64,000 nucleotides of DNA from NCBI GenBank assembly GCA_002371235.1, contig DFGN01000002.1:1-64000 (forward strand), written 5' to 3'. The notes beneath the pieces were generated by a model. The model was not told the DNA's origin and searched no databases. It worked only from the letters and a program-made list of their open reading frames with translations. This document shows, piece after piece, positions 24,962-33,810 of the stretch; the stretch's first letter is position 1; every line of letters starts with the position of its first letter. The stretch is from Candidatus Saccharibacteria bacterium UBA3749 (GTDB lineage: Bacteria; Patescibacteriota; Saccharimonadia; Saccharimonadales; Saccharimonadaceae). Made by a program: the position numbers and the translations under genes.

Positions 24962-25053
24962 TAAGCTAACTAACTGCGAGTTCGCTTAAAACATAAAGAA
25001 TCAAGTTGAGAGCTTATCTATGTCAAAAAATCCTCACCGTTGAGGGATTTTTT
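24962..25053 (+). ncRNA. Candidate ~90-nt small RNA with intrinsic terminator
   Basis: A promoter and a strong terminator bracket a segment without a credible open frame. ATAAGCT near 24961 can pair with AGCTTAT near 25013, enclosing a GCG-AGTT-CGC hairpin. The 3' end is the hairpin AATCCTCA-CCGT-TGAGGGATT followed by TTTTTG (25025-25053). No Rfam family comes to mind. Strand follows from the promoter. Confidence 0.55.
25025..25053 (+). terminator. Terminator of the candidate small RNA
   Basis: An AAAAAATCCTCA/TGAGGGATTTTTT stem with a CCGT loop and a T run. It is symmetrical enough to act in both directions. Confidence 0.8.
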
Positions 25054-25122
25054 GTTTTAATCATAATAACGTATCTCAGAGCTAAAAAAAATCTAAACAT
25101 GACATATAACCATGTACAAACA

Positions 25123-25155
25123 AAAAATCGCGGCAACTAAAGTCGCGATTTTTTG
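25123..25155 (-). terminator. Terminator of khpA
   Basis: An AAAAAATCGCG/CGCGATTTTTT stem 14 bases past the khpA stop. Confidence 0.8.
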
Positions 25156-25168
25156 AAATAAAGAGCTC

Positions 25169-25624
25169 TTAAATATCCAAGTCATCTAAATCGGCAAGCT
25201 CAGCACGAGTTTTCTCAGCCAACTCCGACGTCTCTTCCTCATCTTCGGTGTTGTCATCTTCTTCTATGTCGTCTTCTTCAGAAACCGAACTTTCTTCTAT
25301 TGCGGCAGAAGACGCATCAGACACGGCTTCAGACTTAGCTTCGTGAGCATATTCATGTTTTTCTTCACCTTCATATTCATCAGTATTGACAATCTTCAAG
25401 TTATAACGAGCATCCTGCTTTGTACCAAGCGCGCGTAGTAAAACCCTAATTGCCTGGGCTGTTACACCACGCTTACCAATTACTCTACCCACGTCTGATG
25501 GATCAACTGTAAGCGACAGAAGCACACCCTTTTCATCAATTTTGCGCTCTACTGCTACCTTGTCAGGATTGTTGACTAGTGTTTTTACGATATATTCTAC
25601 GAATTGTTGGTCGATAGTAGCCAT
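25169..25624 (-). CDS. khpA: KH-domain RNA-binding protein KhpA-like
   Basis: KhpA-type proteins bind RNA and affect cell elongation in Gram-positive bacteria. The single KH domain spans about residues 5-80, with the GxxG loop in GRVIGKRGVTAQAIRVLL. An unusual acidic tail of roughly 65 residues (EEDDIEEDDNTEDEEE type) follows, absent from most KhpA proteins. The start at 25624 is set by GGAG six bases upstream. rpsP lies upstream on the same strand, a typical neighbour. Confidence 0.88.
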   Translation of the reverse strand: MATIDQQFVEYIVKTLVNNPDKVAVERKIDEKGVLLSLTVDPSDVGRVIGKRGVTAQAIRVLLRALGTKQDARYNLKIVNTDEYEGEEKHEYAHEAKSEAVSDASSAAIEESSVSEEDDIEEDDNTEDEEETSELAEKTRAELADLDDLDI

Positions 25625-25656
25625 GTTTTTCTCCATTTATATTAATTGTTATGCAA

Positions 25657-25665
25657 ATTATAGCA
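25657..25665 (-). promoter_or_regulatory. Extended -10 promoter of khpA
   Basis: TGC-TATAAT (minus); predicted start about 25650, leader 26 nt. Confidence 0.55.
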
Positions 25666-25714
25666 CAAAAACAATATTTTAGAAATAAAATCTTCTAACA
25701 CTCAAATATTATAA

Positions 25715-26110
25715 TTACTCAGTAGTTTCAGCTGCAGTCTCGGCAGCAGCTTCATTTGCTACATCAGCTTCAGCGACCTCAGCAGGCGCTTCTTCCTTTG
25801 GCTGATTTTTGCGCAACTTGTCAGCATGTTTTGCGGCATTTTTCTTAACAGGGCTTTCCTTATACCACTTCGGCAGTTTAATGCCGTTCTTTTTTAGAAT
25901 CAAAGCCACTCTAGAAGAAGGCTGCGCACCATTAGACAAAAATTTCTCAATTAGTGCTTTGTCCATGGTCAAAGCTTTAGTTGTTGGGTTGTAGTTACCG
26001 ACCAAAGCAACCACACGTCCCGAAAGCGGATGACGCTGTGATTCTTGGACGATTATCCGGTACGTTGGATAGTGTGACCGGCCATTACGTTGCATGCGAA
26101 TCGCTAGCAT
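25715..26110 (-). CDS. rpsP: 30S ribosomal protein S16
   Basis: S16 is needed for 30S assembly. MLAIRMQRNGRSHYPTYRI at the start and the GNYNP motif (about residues 38-42) identify it. The C-terminal 40 residues form an Ala/Glu-rich extension, bringing the length to 131 against about 80-90 in many bacteria. An AAAGGAG site precedes the ATG. Confidence 0.95.
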   Translation of the reverse strand: MLAIRMQRNGRSHYPTYRIIVQESQRHPLSGRVVALVGNYNPTTKALTMDKALIEKFLSNGAQPSSRVALILKKNGIKLPKWYKESPVKKNAAKHADKLRKNQPKEEAPAEVAEADVANEAAAETAAETTE

Positions 26111-26138
26111 TGTTCTCCTTTATTAATTTATTCTATAC

Positions 26139-26147
26139 ATTATATCA
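26139..26147 (-). promoter_or_regulatory. Extended -10 promoter of rpsP
   Basis: TGA-TATAAT (minus); predicted start about 26132, leader 22 nt containing AAAGGAG. Confidence 0.55.
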
Positions 26148-26224
26148 TATTTTTAAAAAAACGAAAGTAAATCACAACCGCAAGTATCAATTTTGAAAAA
26201 ATCTACGTAAAGCTCCATAAAACA

Positions 26225-26944
26225 CTAGGCTTTCTTTTTTACATTCTTTTCTAGCATACGATAAACTTTGACACCTTCCCTCGCTGCCGCTGTTTGTGCC
26301 TCTTGCTTAGAATGACCAGTACCGGTACCTTTCAAATTATTACCAACATATATACCAACCGTGAACGTTTTATCATGATCTGGGCCATCTTCTTTTAGAG
26401 TTCGATAAACCGGTGTTAAACCATCAATCTTCTGTGCAAGTTCTTGTACGTATGATTTTGGATCCCGCCATAATCCTTCCTCTAATATTATATCAATTTT
26501 GACAAGTATATGTTTGTAGATAAACTCTTTTGCTGTCTCATAACCATGATCCAAATAAATTGCGCCAATCACGGCCTCAAAACAATCAGCCAGAATTACA
26601 TCGTGCGCTCGTTCCGATCCATGTTTCTCACCCTTCGACAATCTCACTAACGGTTCGTAACCTAATTCCTTACCGGCATCACCAATTGACTCAGTACGAA
26701 CTAAAGCCGCCCTAAGAGCCGTCATTGTTCCTTCCGGATAATCGTAATTGCGATACAAGAAATCAGATGATACTAGTTCAAGTACGGCATCACCCAAAAA
26801 CTCTAATCTCTCGTTGTGTTCATGCGCCGACTTATGTTCATTTACATAGCTCCGGTGCGTAAGCGCAACCACTAATAAATTAATATCATTAAACTCAAAT
26901 CCAAGTTTTTCTTTTGCAAATTCTTGGTATTGTGATACATCCAT
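26225..26944 (-). CDS. rnc: Ribonuclease III
   Basis: This enzyme cleaves double-stranded RNA, including rRNA precursors. The 239-residue protein has the signature NERLEFLGDAVLELV (about residues 43-57), the downstream DCFEAVIGAIYLD acidic site, and a C-terminal dsRNA-binding domain (about 160-235, DPKSYVQELAQ to TAAAREGVKVY). Start is supported by AAAGGAGG. It heads a run with the Nudix and nusB genes upstream on the same strand. Confidence 0.97.
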   Translation of the reverse strand: MDVSQYQEFAKEKLGFEFNDINLLVVALTHRSYVNEHKSAHEHNERLEFLGDAVLELVSSDFLYRNYDYPEGTMTALRAALVRTESIGDAGKELGYEPLVRLSKGEKHGSERAHDVILADCFEAVIGAIYLDHGYETAKEFIYKHILVKIDIILEEGLWRDPKSYVQELAQKIDGLTPVYRTLKEDGPDHDKTFTVGIYVGNNLKGTGTGHSKQEAQTAAAREGVKVYRMLEKNVKKKA

Positions 26945-26980
26945 AGTCCTCCTTTATACTACGAGTTGTTTAATAATTTG

Positions 26981-27559
26981 TTAATAATCTCCTGCTCGAA
27001 TCTTTTTCTTTGCAATTAACATTAATTTTTCAATATCATCATATTCAATCGCCTCCAACGCATCCGTAAAAGAAAACCAGCGTATCCCCTTCATCCACTT
27101 TTCTGGCGTTGGCATTTCGTGACTATCAAGCGCCTGGACTAAATAAACCTGTGTTGTCATTAGCACTAGTTTATCCAATCTACGATATTTAAAATGAATT
27201 TTGCCAAGCCAGGTTAGAATCGAAATATCAGAAAGTCCGGTCTCTTCCTCAATCTCTCGTCGCGCGGTCATCTTAGCGGTTTCTCCAGGCTCAATATGTC
27301 CCTTCGGGATAGTCCAACGCTCCCTCGAATCCTGAATAAGAAGAATCTCTATGTCTTTCCTGTCTTTTGTAAAACGAAAAACGATCCCACCGGAAGTTGG
27401 CTCACGCACAATTGATTGAATCGCAGCCTTTTTTCTAAAGACAGCTGATTTAATTTTTTCTAAAGGAGATTCCTTAATTCTTTCCTCTGGCAAAGCCTCA
27501 GGGATTTTAAGCTTTCTCCTCGCCGTCGGCTCCACCGACGGATTTACCTTTTGCTCCAT
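26981..27559 (-). CDS. Nudix hydrolase
   Basis: The 192-residue protein hydrolyses a nucleoside diphosphate linked to some other moiety. The Nudix box is complete: [20 protein letters not shown] followed by TG. The N-terminal 45 residues are basic and not part of the domain. It overlaps the nusB end by 53 bases and no later in-frame ATG lies before the domain, so the overlap may be real or the start may be a non-ATG codon. The substrate is not predictable. Confidence 0.9.
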   Translation of the reverse strand: MEQKVNPSVEPTARRKLKIPEALPEERIKESPLEKIKSAVFRKKAAIQSIVREPTSGGIVFRFTKDRKDIEILLIQDSRERWTIPKGHIEPGETAKMTARREIEEETGLSDISILTWLGKIHFKYRRLDKLVLMTTQVYLVQALDSHEMPTPEKWMKGIRWFSFTDALEAIEYDDIEKLMLIAKKKIRAGDY

Positions 27560-28001
27560 TTTTTACATCTTTTAAGCCAAGCTTCTTGTAAACAGTTCCA
27601 AGCACTCCATTCACGAATTTCGAAGAATTTTCACTACCAAAAGCTTTGGCAAGCTCCACAGCTTCGTTTATTGCAACTTTCGGCGGAATAGTATTTCGAC
27701 ACTCCGAAAGCTCATATAGCCCCATCCTCAGGATATTACGATCAATTGCTGCGATCGAATCAATTGGCCATTCTGGCGCTATCGGCTGCAAGGCTTTGTC
27801 CAAAGTTTCGAAATTATTAGCAACATTACGAGCTAAATTATACACAAACTCCGTATCGCCCAAAGCCTTTTCGTATGGCACAATGTTCTTAGCAACGACA
27901 ATATCCAAATCGACGTCCGGGTCATTAGCAAGAGTTCTTAGTTCATACTCGTATAAACTTTGTAATACAATTACTCTACCTAAATGTCGATTACTTGCCA
28001 T
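27507..28001 (-). CDS. nusB: Transcription antitermination factor NusB
   Basis: NusB binds boxA RNA with S10 during rRNA transcription. The 164-residue helical protein has [13 protein letters not shown] near the start and the family core [15 protein letters not shown] and [32 protein letters not shown] segment. The C-terminal 20 residues are a Gly/Lys extension read out of frame with the Nudix start. It follows rpmF after four bases. Confidence 0.95.
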   Translation of the reverse strand: MASNRHLGRVIVLQSLYEYELRTLANDPDVDLDIVVAKNIVPYEKALGDTEFVYNLARNVANNFETLDKALQPIAPEWPIDSIAAIDRNILRMGLYELSECRNTIPPKVAINEAVELAKAFGSENSSKFVNGVLGTVYKKLGLKDVKNGAKGKSVGGADGEEKA

Positions 28002-28005
28002 ATTG

Positions 28006-28179
28006 TTAAGCTTCTTTCCTTTTCTTAATAGTTTTAACTTTTAAATTAGGGGTCTTCTTCTTAGTCTCAAAAGCTTTAACCGGAGAAGTCTTGTTCACCC
28101 TCCGAGCCAATGTCAATCTAAGATGACTCCTGCGTAGGCCAGTTTTACGTGGACTACTTTGTTTTTTAGGTTCAGGCAT
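28006..28179 (-). CDS. rpmF: 50S ribosomal protein L32, zinc-free form
   Basis: This 57-residue protein was found by reading the gap upstream of nusB. MPEPKK and [12 protein letters not shown] match the L32 N-terminal signature (M.xPKK...RR.H). The C-terminal half is basic and lacks the Cys ligands of zinc-binding L32. AAGGAGC precedes the ATG. L32 genes often sit near rnc, which fits. Confidence 0.85.
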   Translation of the reverse strand: MPEPKKQSSPRKTGLRRSHLRLTLARRVNKTSPVKAFETKKKTPNLKVKTIKKRKEA

Positions 28180-28220
28180 TTTGCTCCTTAATTTAATAGA
28201 TAATTTTAATTATTTTATCA

Positions 28221-28427
28221 CTATTTTTCTGAATTCGCAAGAGCTCTCTTAATTGCAGGACGGTCAAATCCAACTATTCTCTCGCCATTTATCACAGTTA
28301 CGGGCACAGTAGCAATATTTGGTTCTTTAGTGGCATCTTTTTCAACATACTCTATTCCCTCAGAATCCAACCAGTCCATCAGAGCATGACAATATGCACA
28401 AGTTGGTGTTGTATATATTTCTATCAT
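28221..28427 (-). CDS. Glutaredoxin-like protein
   Basis: This 68-residue thioredoxin-fold thiol oxidoreductase has the redox motif CAYC at residues 10-13, TVPVTVINGERIVGFD (cis-proline region) and a short C-terminal helix. It resembles NrdH/GrxC-type proteins, which reduce ribonucleotide reductase or other disulphides. The specific partner is not in the window. It overlaps the methyltransferase gene by four bases (ATGA-type coupling). Confidence 0.88.
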   Translation of the reverse strand: MIEIYTTPTCAYCHALMDWLDSEGIEYVEKDATKEPNIATVPVTVINGERIVGFDRPAIKRALANSEK

Positions 28428-28930
28428 GCTTCCATTATAGCATAAACCGCAATACCGGCAGCAACCGAAACATTAAACGATTCCTTTTTCCCCTTCATTG
28501 GTATTTCAAGGAATATGTCAATTAAATCATATAGTGATTTATCTATGCCGTTCACTTCTTCACCAAGGATTAAAACCACATTGTTAGATAATCTATTTCT
28601 ATAGTTAGATGTACCTAAATAAACCAGTTTATTTGAATTGATATTGTTTTCAAGTCCGACTACCTGCCAACCATGCTTTTTGTAGTTTTTTAAATCTGTT
28701 TTTAAGTCAGTGGAAGAAATTATTTTTAGCATGTCCTCTGCACCAAGCGCTGTTTTATGTATTTCACGGTCGAGCTTATTCCTAAGATGTGGCAATAACG
28801 TAATGTCATGCACTCTTGGTGTATACCCAGACAAAACTACTTCATTCACGCCAAAACCCTCCGCAGTTCTTAAAATTGCACCTACGTTATAGCAAGACCT
28901 AATGTTATCAAGTACCAAAACCAATTTCAT
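28424..28930 (-). CDS. SpoU/TrmH-family RNA 2'-O-methyltransferase
   Basis: This 168-residue SPOUT-fold enzyme methylates RNA with S-adenosylmethionine. Motif 1 is DNIRSCYNVGAILRTAEGFG, motif 2 LILGEEVNGID, and motif 3 the knot segment IPMKGKKESFNVSVAAGIA. It is of minimal length, without an added RNA-binding domain. The target nucleotide is unknown. It abuts leuS, overlapping by one base. Confidence 0.92.
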   Translation of the reverse strand: MKLVLVLDNIRSCYNVGAILRTAEGFGVNEVVLSGYTPRVHDITLLPHLRNKLDREIHKTALGAEDMLKIISSTDLKTDLKNYKKHGWQVVGLENNINSNKLVYLGTSNYRNRLSNNVVLILGEEVNGIDKSLYDLIDIFLEIPMKGKKESFNVSVAAGIAVYAIMEA

Positions 28931-31236
28931 TAAACTACTATATTAACCAAGTTTGCCTTTTTTACAAAGATAGTTTTCTTAATGCCGTCTTTTATATATT
29001 CGGCAACCTTATCATTCGTTTTCACAATCTCAATTACAGTCGCTTCATCATTAAGCTTTTGCTTATCTATAGTAATTCTCGCTCGAAGCTTTCCATTCAC
29101 CTGCACGACCAATTCAACCGTATCTGTCGCTAAATACTTATCGTCCCATTTCGGCCACTCATCGTCAGAATCAAGTTTCTCCAACATTTCTGAAGCAAGA
29201 TGTGGAGCAAATGGCTTTAGCAGCTTAGCTAACGCAGTCAAATCGTCAGATGTTACACCTTCTTTATATAGCTCATTTACATATTCCATCAAAGCTGCAA
29301 CCGCAGTATTAAAATTGCATTTATGAATATCTTCCGTAACCTTCTTTATGGTTTTGTTTCGCACGATAGCATTTTTATCGGAATCACCATCATTCAGCAC
29401 AAACATATCATCATCAAAACATAGATTATAACAACGATTCAAGAATCGATAAACACCACCCACCGAACGAGTATCCCAAGCTGCATCCATATCGTATGGT
29501 CCAATAAACATTTCGTAAACGCGCAAAGTATCAGCACCGTACCCATCATTAATTACATCTAGCGGATCAATCACGTTGCCTTTAGACTTAGACATTTTTT
29601 TGCCATCAGGAGCATTAATGTAACCATTGTATAATAGCTTTTTGATTGGTTCTCGAAAAGGCAAATACCCCTCATCCGCAAAGAACTTACACCAGAACCT
29701 CACATAGAGTAAATGTGCCACTGCATGATCTCCACCACAATAATAATCAACAGGTTCCCAATAACTAATTGCCTCAGGGTTCCAAGCATGTTCTGTGTCA
29801 TGCGGCGAAGCATAACGCCATAAATACCAAGAAGAACAAGCATAACCATCAAGTGTATCAGTTTCCCTTGTCATTTCTTCCATATGTATCTCACCCGTCT
29901 TTGAGTCTTTCACCGGAATCGACACCTTTAACCAATCCTTAGCCTTCGCGAGTGCCGAACGTCCAGTTTTATCAGGCTTATAATCTTCAATTTCCGGCAA
30001 CATAACTGGAAGTTGTTCCTCCGGAATAGCATGTGGATTACCATCCTTATCATAAGCAATCGGAATCGGACAACCCCAGTATCTCTGACGGCTAATCAAC
30101 CAATCTCGCATTCGATAGGTCGTCTTCGGTGTACCATATAAATCACGGTCCACTATTTCCGTTTCTACAATCGGCAAATTAAACTTCTCTGCAAACTCAC
30201 GATCCCGCTCATCATTATACGGTACGGCCATGATAGCGCCAGTTCCATAACCAGCTAGCACATAATCCGCAACCCAAATCGGTATTTCCTCTTTAGTAGC
30301 CGGGTTGATTGCATACGCACCAGTAAATACGCCAGTCTTTTCCTTATTCTCCTGTCGCTCTATTTCAGATTTCTTCAAAGCATCAGCACGATACTTCATT
30401 ACGGCTTCTTTTGCATTATCCGAAACAATGTAGTCTAGTTTTGAATATTCCGGTGCAACCACTAAAAACGTCGCACCTTTAATTGTATCTGGCCGAGTGG
30501 TAAATACCGTAATACTGTGCGCACTATCTTTCACCTTAAAATCAATCTCTGCCCCCACACTTCGTCCAATCCAGTTCCTTTGCATTGTTTTAATCTTTTC
30601 TGGCCAATCTAATGCATCAATATCCTCAAGTAGTTCATCCGCATATTCTGTAATCTTGAAGAACCATTGTTTCATTTTCTTCTTCTCAACTTCATGTCCG
30701 CATCGCCAACAATGGCCATTTTCAACCTGTTCGTTTGCAAGCACCGTCTGATCAACCGGACACCACCATTGATACGACTCCTTCTGATAAGCCAGACCCT
30801 TTCTAAATAGCTGCAAGAAGCACCACTGTGTCCACTTATAGTATTCAGGGTCCGAGGTATTGATCTCACGATCCCAGTCTATAGCGTAACCAAGTCGTTT
30901 TGCTTGTTTTCTGAAATTAGCAATATTAATCTTTGTCACTTCTTGTGGGGCAGTACCGGTCTTTATAGCGTAATTCTCCGCCGGTAAACCAAACGTATCG
31001 TAACCGAACGGTCGCATAACATTAAGCCTTTGTTGCTCATAGAATCTCGTTAATACGTCAACAATTGTAAAATTCCTTACATGCCCGACATGAAGTCCAG
31101 CTCCAGACGGATACGGGAACATCTCAGCTAAAAACATCTTTGGAACACTAGGCCGTATTTCAACTTTGTACGGCTTATTCTTTTCCCACTTTTGTTGCCA
31201 TTTTTCTTCTATCTCTAAAGGATTATATCTTTTCAT
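28930..31236 (-). CDS. leuS: Leucyl-tRNA synthetase
   Basis: It charges tRNA-Leu. The start at 31236 (MKRYNP) follows a leaderless promoter and gives 768 residues, slightly short. FPYPSGAGLHVGH is the HIGH region and KKMSKSKGN the KMSKS loop. A CWRCG zinc-type motif is present. The CP1 editing domain is retained (TTRPDT and GYGTGAIMAVPYNDERD), with the usual AHDxRD changed to YNDERD; the key aspartate remains. There is no Shine-Dalgarno sequence. Confidence 0.97.
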   Translation of the reverse strand: MKRYNPLEIEEKWQQKWEKNKPYKVEIRPSVPKMFLAEMFPYPSGAGLHVGHVRNFTIVDVLTRFYEQQRLNVMRPFGYDTFGLPAENYAIKTGTAPQEVTKINIANFRKQAKRLGYAIDWDREINTSDPEYYKWTQWCFLQLFRKGLAYQKESYQWWCPVDQTVLANEQVENGHCWRCGHEVEKKKMKQWFFKITEYADELLEDIDALDWPEKIKTMQRNWIGRSVGAEIDFKVKDSAHSITVFTTRPDTIKGATFLVVAPEYSKLDYIVSDNAKEAVMKYRADALKKSEIERQENKEKTGVFTGAYAINPATKEEIPIWVADYVLAGYGTGAIMAVPYNDERDREFAEKFNLPIVETEIVDRDLYGTPKTTYRMRDWLISRQRYWGCPIPIAYDKDGNPHAIPEEQLPVMLPEIEDYKPDKTGRSALAKAKDWLKVSIPVKDSKTGEIHMEEMTRETDTLDGYACSSWYLWRYASPHDTEHAWNPEAISYWEPVDYYCGGDHAVAHLLYVRFWCKFFADEGYLPFREPIKKLLYNGYINAPDGKKMSKSKGNVIDPLDVINDGYGADTLRVYEMFIGPYDMDAAWDTRSVGGVYRFLNRCYNLCFDDDMFVLNDGDSDKNAIVRNKTIKKVTEDIHKCNFNTAVAALMEYVNELYKEGVTSDDLTALAKLLKPFAPHLASEMLEKLDSDDEWPKWDDKYLATDTVELVVQVNGKLRARITIDKQKLNDEATVIEIVKTNDKVAEYIKDGIKKTIFVKKANLVNIVV

Positions 31237-31242
31237 GCAAAA

Positions 31243-31251
31243 ATTATACCA
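31243..31251 (-). promoter_or_regulatory. Leaderless extended -10 promoter of leuS
   Basis: TGG-TATAAT (minus) ends at 31243. The predicted start is 31236, the first base of the ATG. Confidence 0.7.
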
Positions 31252-31290
31252 TAAAACCAAAATAAATTAAAACAACAGTTTCCGTAAAAG

Positions 31291-32541
31291 TCAAGAAGAC
31301 CGTGAAGATATCACCCGATTATATATATTTATAAACGCATCTAGAGTTTTTTCAAAATTATGCTCACGCGCAATCTCTAGTGACGCCTCCCCGTACTTCT
31401 TCAAAATAGCTTTATCGTTCATAATCTTAAACATCGCATCACTCATTTCATTCACATCACCAGGCTTACATAAAATGCCATTTTCGCCATTACGACACAC
31501 TTCGCTCACGGCGCCCTCATCTACAGCAATTAAAGGCAAGCCGGTTGCCGCGGCCTCAATCAGCACAATTCCCTGCGTTTCAATCTCAGAAGCCGTCACG
31601 AAAACATCGCCAATCCTATATATTTCATACAAATCCGGTGGCATCACTCGACCCAGGAATTTTACAGAATCATTTAACTTATTTTTCATAACAATTTGTT
31701 CTAATCTTGACTTATCTACCCCATCACCAACTATAATTAATTCCGTTTTCGGAATTTTAATCAGCGCTTTCTTGAATGCTCGAATTACCAGCTCAACATT
31801 TTTCTCAGGATCAAGTCTCCCCACGTATAATAAATGCTCAGCATCCTTTGATATACCATATTTGTTATAAATCGAATCGTCCGCCCTACCCGGTTTAAAG
31901 TGCGTTAAATCTACACCATTCGAAACCGCAGCAACCGGCACTCCAATTGGGTGTTTCGAAAGCAAATGATGAATTGCCTGTTCGGTCGGCATTGTTACAA
32001 AATCACTTTTACTCTGCCGGTCGCGAAAGTACATACTAAGCAGAGCATCGACGGGCTTTTTTATCATTCTTGGTAATTTCATCGAGCCAGTTAAGACTTC
32101 AGGTTGATTATGTTCAGTTGTCACAATCGGGATACCTTTCTTCCTAGCATAAGAAACTACCGACAACCCAATCGGATCAGATACTTGCACATGTACTACG
32201 TCAGGTTTAAACTCATCTAAGGCTTTCTTAACTTCAAGCAAAGGAAAAATAGAAACTCTGAATCCGTGTTTATATAAAAGCCTTGGGGTTTTTAGTCCTA
32301 AAATTCTCTTTCTTTCAGGCAGGGGATGAATTTGATCGTGATAAATCTTGGCCTGCACTGAACGTAAATAAGTCGTTTTTACCCCATCAATCATCTCAGT
32401 ATAATTCCTGCCAGTCTGCGACGGGCATATCACCATGACATCGTGTCCACGCCGAGATAACCCCATTGCAAGATTATGCGAAAAAACCGCCACTCCATTA
32501 ACTTGCGGATAATATACTGCTGTAGCAATTGCTATTCTCAT
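31291..32541 (-). CDS. Glycosyltransferase family 4
   Basis: This GT-B enzyme of 416 residues transfers sugar from a nucleotide donor. N-terminal AVYYPQVNGVAVFSHNLA is the acceptor-side glycine-rich start. LLYVGRLDPEKNVELVIRAF and the EXnE region ASEIETQGIVLIEAAATGLP mark donor binding. It resembles diacylglycerol glucosyl/mannosyltransferases that make membrane glycolipids. The start at 32541 is preferred because homology begins there and the upstream frame spans a TATAAT box. Confidence 0.9.
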   Translation of the reverse strand: MRIAIATAVYYPQVNGVAVFSHNLAMGLSRRGHDVMVICPSQTGRNYTEMIDGVKTTYLRSVQAKIYHDQIHPLPERKRILGLKTPRLLYKHGFRVSIFPLLEVKKALDEFKPDVVHVQVSDPIGLSVVSYARKKGIPIVTTEHNQPEVLTGSMKLPRMIKKPVDALLSMYFRDRQSKSDFVTMPTEQAIHHLLSKHPIGVPVAAVSNGVDLTHFKPGRADDSIYNKYGISKDAEHLLYVGRLDPEKNVELVIRAFKKALIKIPKTELIIVGDGVDKSRLEQIVMKNKLNDSVKFLGRVMPPDLYEIYRIGDVFVTASEIETQGIVLIEAAATGLPLIAVDEGAVSEVCRNGENGILCKPGDVNEMSDAMFKIMNDKAILKKYGEASLEIAREHNFEKTLDAFINIYNRVISSRSS

Positions 32542-32559
32542 GTTTTTCTTCTCTGCATT

Positions 32560-32565
32560 ATTATA
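32560..32565 (-). promoter_or_regulatory. -10 element of the glycosyltransferase gene
   Basis: TATAAT (minus); predicted start about 32553, leader about 12 nt. Confidence 0.4.
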
Positions 32566-32584
32566 TAATATAATGCATAGTTTA

Positions 32585-33781
32585 CTACAACTCCTTAGCT
32601 TTTTGTAGTTGCGGATCACGCATTGCATTAATATCTTCGTAAGAACGCTCTACTTCGTAATCAGGCTTTATTCCCTCAAGGTTGATAGAACGACCATTCG
32701 GAGTCAACCATTCTGCAGTCGTGACCTTTACGATCGACCCCTGCGACAAATCAAATAACTGTTGCACAACACCTTTACCATAAGTCGTTTCGCCTACAAT
32801 TTTGGCTTTGTCATAATCCTGTAATGCGCCCGCCACAATCTCAGAAGCAGAAGCCGTAGAGCCATTCACAAGCACAATTGTTTCCATATCCTTCAAAATC
32901 GCCTTTCCATTGCTGGCAAAAGTGTCAGTATCACCAAAATGCTTCGATTTTGTTTGAAGAATAACCTGACCATCGAGCCATAAGCTCAATAAATCTTGTG
33001 CAGCCGAAACATACCCACCACCATTGCCGCGTAAATCTAAAATAACCTTCTTAATTCCTTTATTGCTAAAATCTTTCGCAAATTGTTGCACTTTAACACC
33101 GGTATCATTATCGAATCGCGTTACCGTTATGATCGCCGTCGACCCATCATAATCAACGTAGGCCGATACATTATTAATTGCCTCACGCTTCATAGTAAAT
33201 GATTTTTCTTGTCCATCACGCACAATGGTTACCGTTACTTCAGTACCAGTTTCACCACGCACACGCTTTGATATCTCTTCTGTAGTCATCGCATAAACTT
33301 CTTCATCATTCACCTTATATATTATATCTCCCGCCAAAATGCCGGCCGCACGAGCCGGATTATCCGGTAAGGTTCTAAGCACCCTCACGTACCCATCACG
33401 AAGCCCCATCTCAACTCCAATACCACTACCAACCTTGCCATGTAAATCATTATAGAACTCTTCCGCATCATCTGCTCCCATGTACACAGTGTATTTATCT
33501 CCAACTGCGTCAACGAGGCCTTTTTTTGCTCCTTCAATCAATTCATCCTTTTTTATCTCGCCATTGTAGGAATCAGTTAGTTTATAATATACTTCATCAA
33601 GCGCCGACCAATTCATATCAGAATTGTTTTGCTTCGAAAAACCTAAATACGGTGCAAACCCGCCGAATAAGCTATCCCAATTCATTCCTATAACTAGACC
33701 AACAACCAGCATTATTGCCGACAGGACAATCGCACTACCTAGGTTAGTTTTCTTCTCGTTCCACATAACTTTTTCACTCAT
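32585..33781 (-). CDS. C-terminal processing protease, S41 family (CtpA-like)
   Basis: This membrane-anchored serine protease of 398 residues has one N-terminal span (about 13-34), a PDZ domain (about 100-180, GIGVEMGLRDGYVRVL) and an S41 catalytic domain. The Ser is in VNGSTASASEIV and the Lys in ETTYGKGVVQ. Such enzymes trim exported proteins and peptidoglycan hydrolases. It directly follows the CHAP hydrolase gene, a plausible substrate. The promoter predicts a leader of about one base. Confidence 0.94.
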   Translation of the reverse strand: MSEKVMWNEKKTNLGSAIVLSAIMLVVGLVIGMNWDSLFGGFAPYLGFSKQNNSDMNWSALDEVYYKLTDSYNGEIKKDELIEGAKKGLVDAVGDKYTVYMGADDAEEFYNDLHGKVGSGIGVEMGLRDGYVRVLRTLPDNPARAAGILAGDIIYKVNDEEVYAMTTEEISKRVRGETGTEVTVTIVRDGQEKSFTMKREAINNVSAYVDYDGSTAIITVTRFDNDTGVKVQQFAKDFSNKGIKKVILDLRGNGGGYVSAAQDLLSLWLDGQVILQTKSKHFGDTDTFASNGKAILKDMETIVLVNGSTASASEIVAGALQDYDKAKIVGETTYGKGVVQQLFDLSQGSIVKVTTAEWLTPNGRSINLEGIKPDYEVERSYEDINAMRDPQLQKAKEL

Positions 33782-33788
33782 GGTTAAT

Positions 33789-33794
33789 ATTATA
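33789..33794 (-). promoter_or_regulatory. Near-leaderless -10 of ctpA
   Basis: TATAAT (minus) ends at 33789; predicted start 33782, ATG at 33781. The TGn extension is absent (TCG). Confidence 0.5.
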
Positions 33795-33810
33795 CGACAC
33801 CATCACAAAA

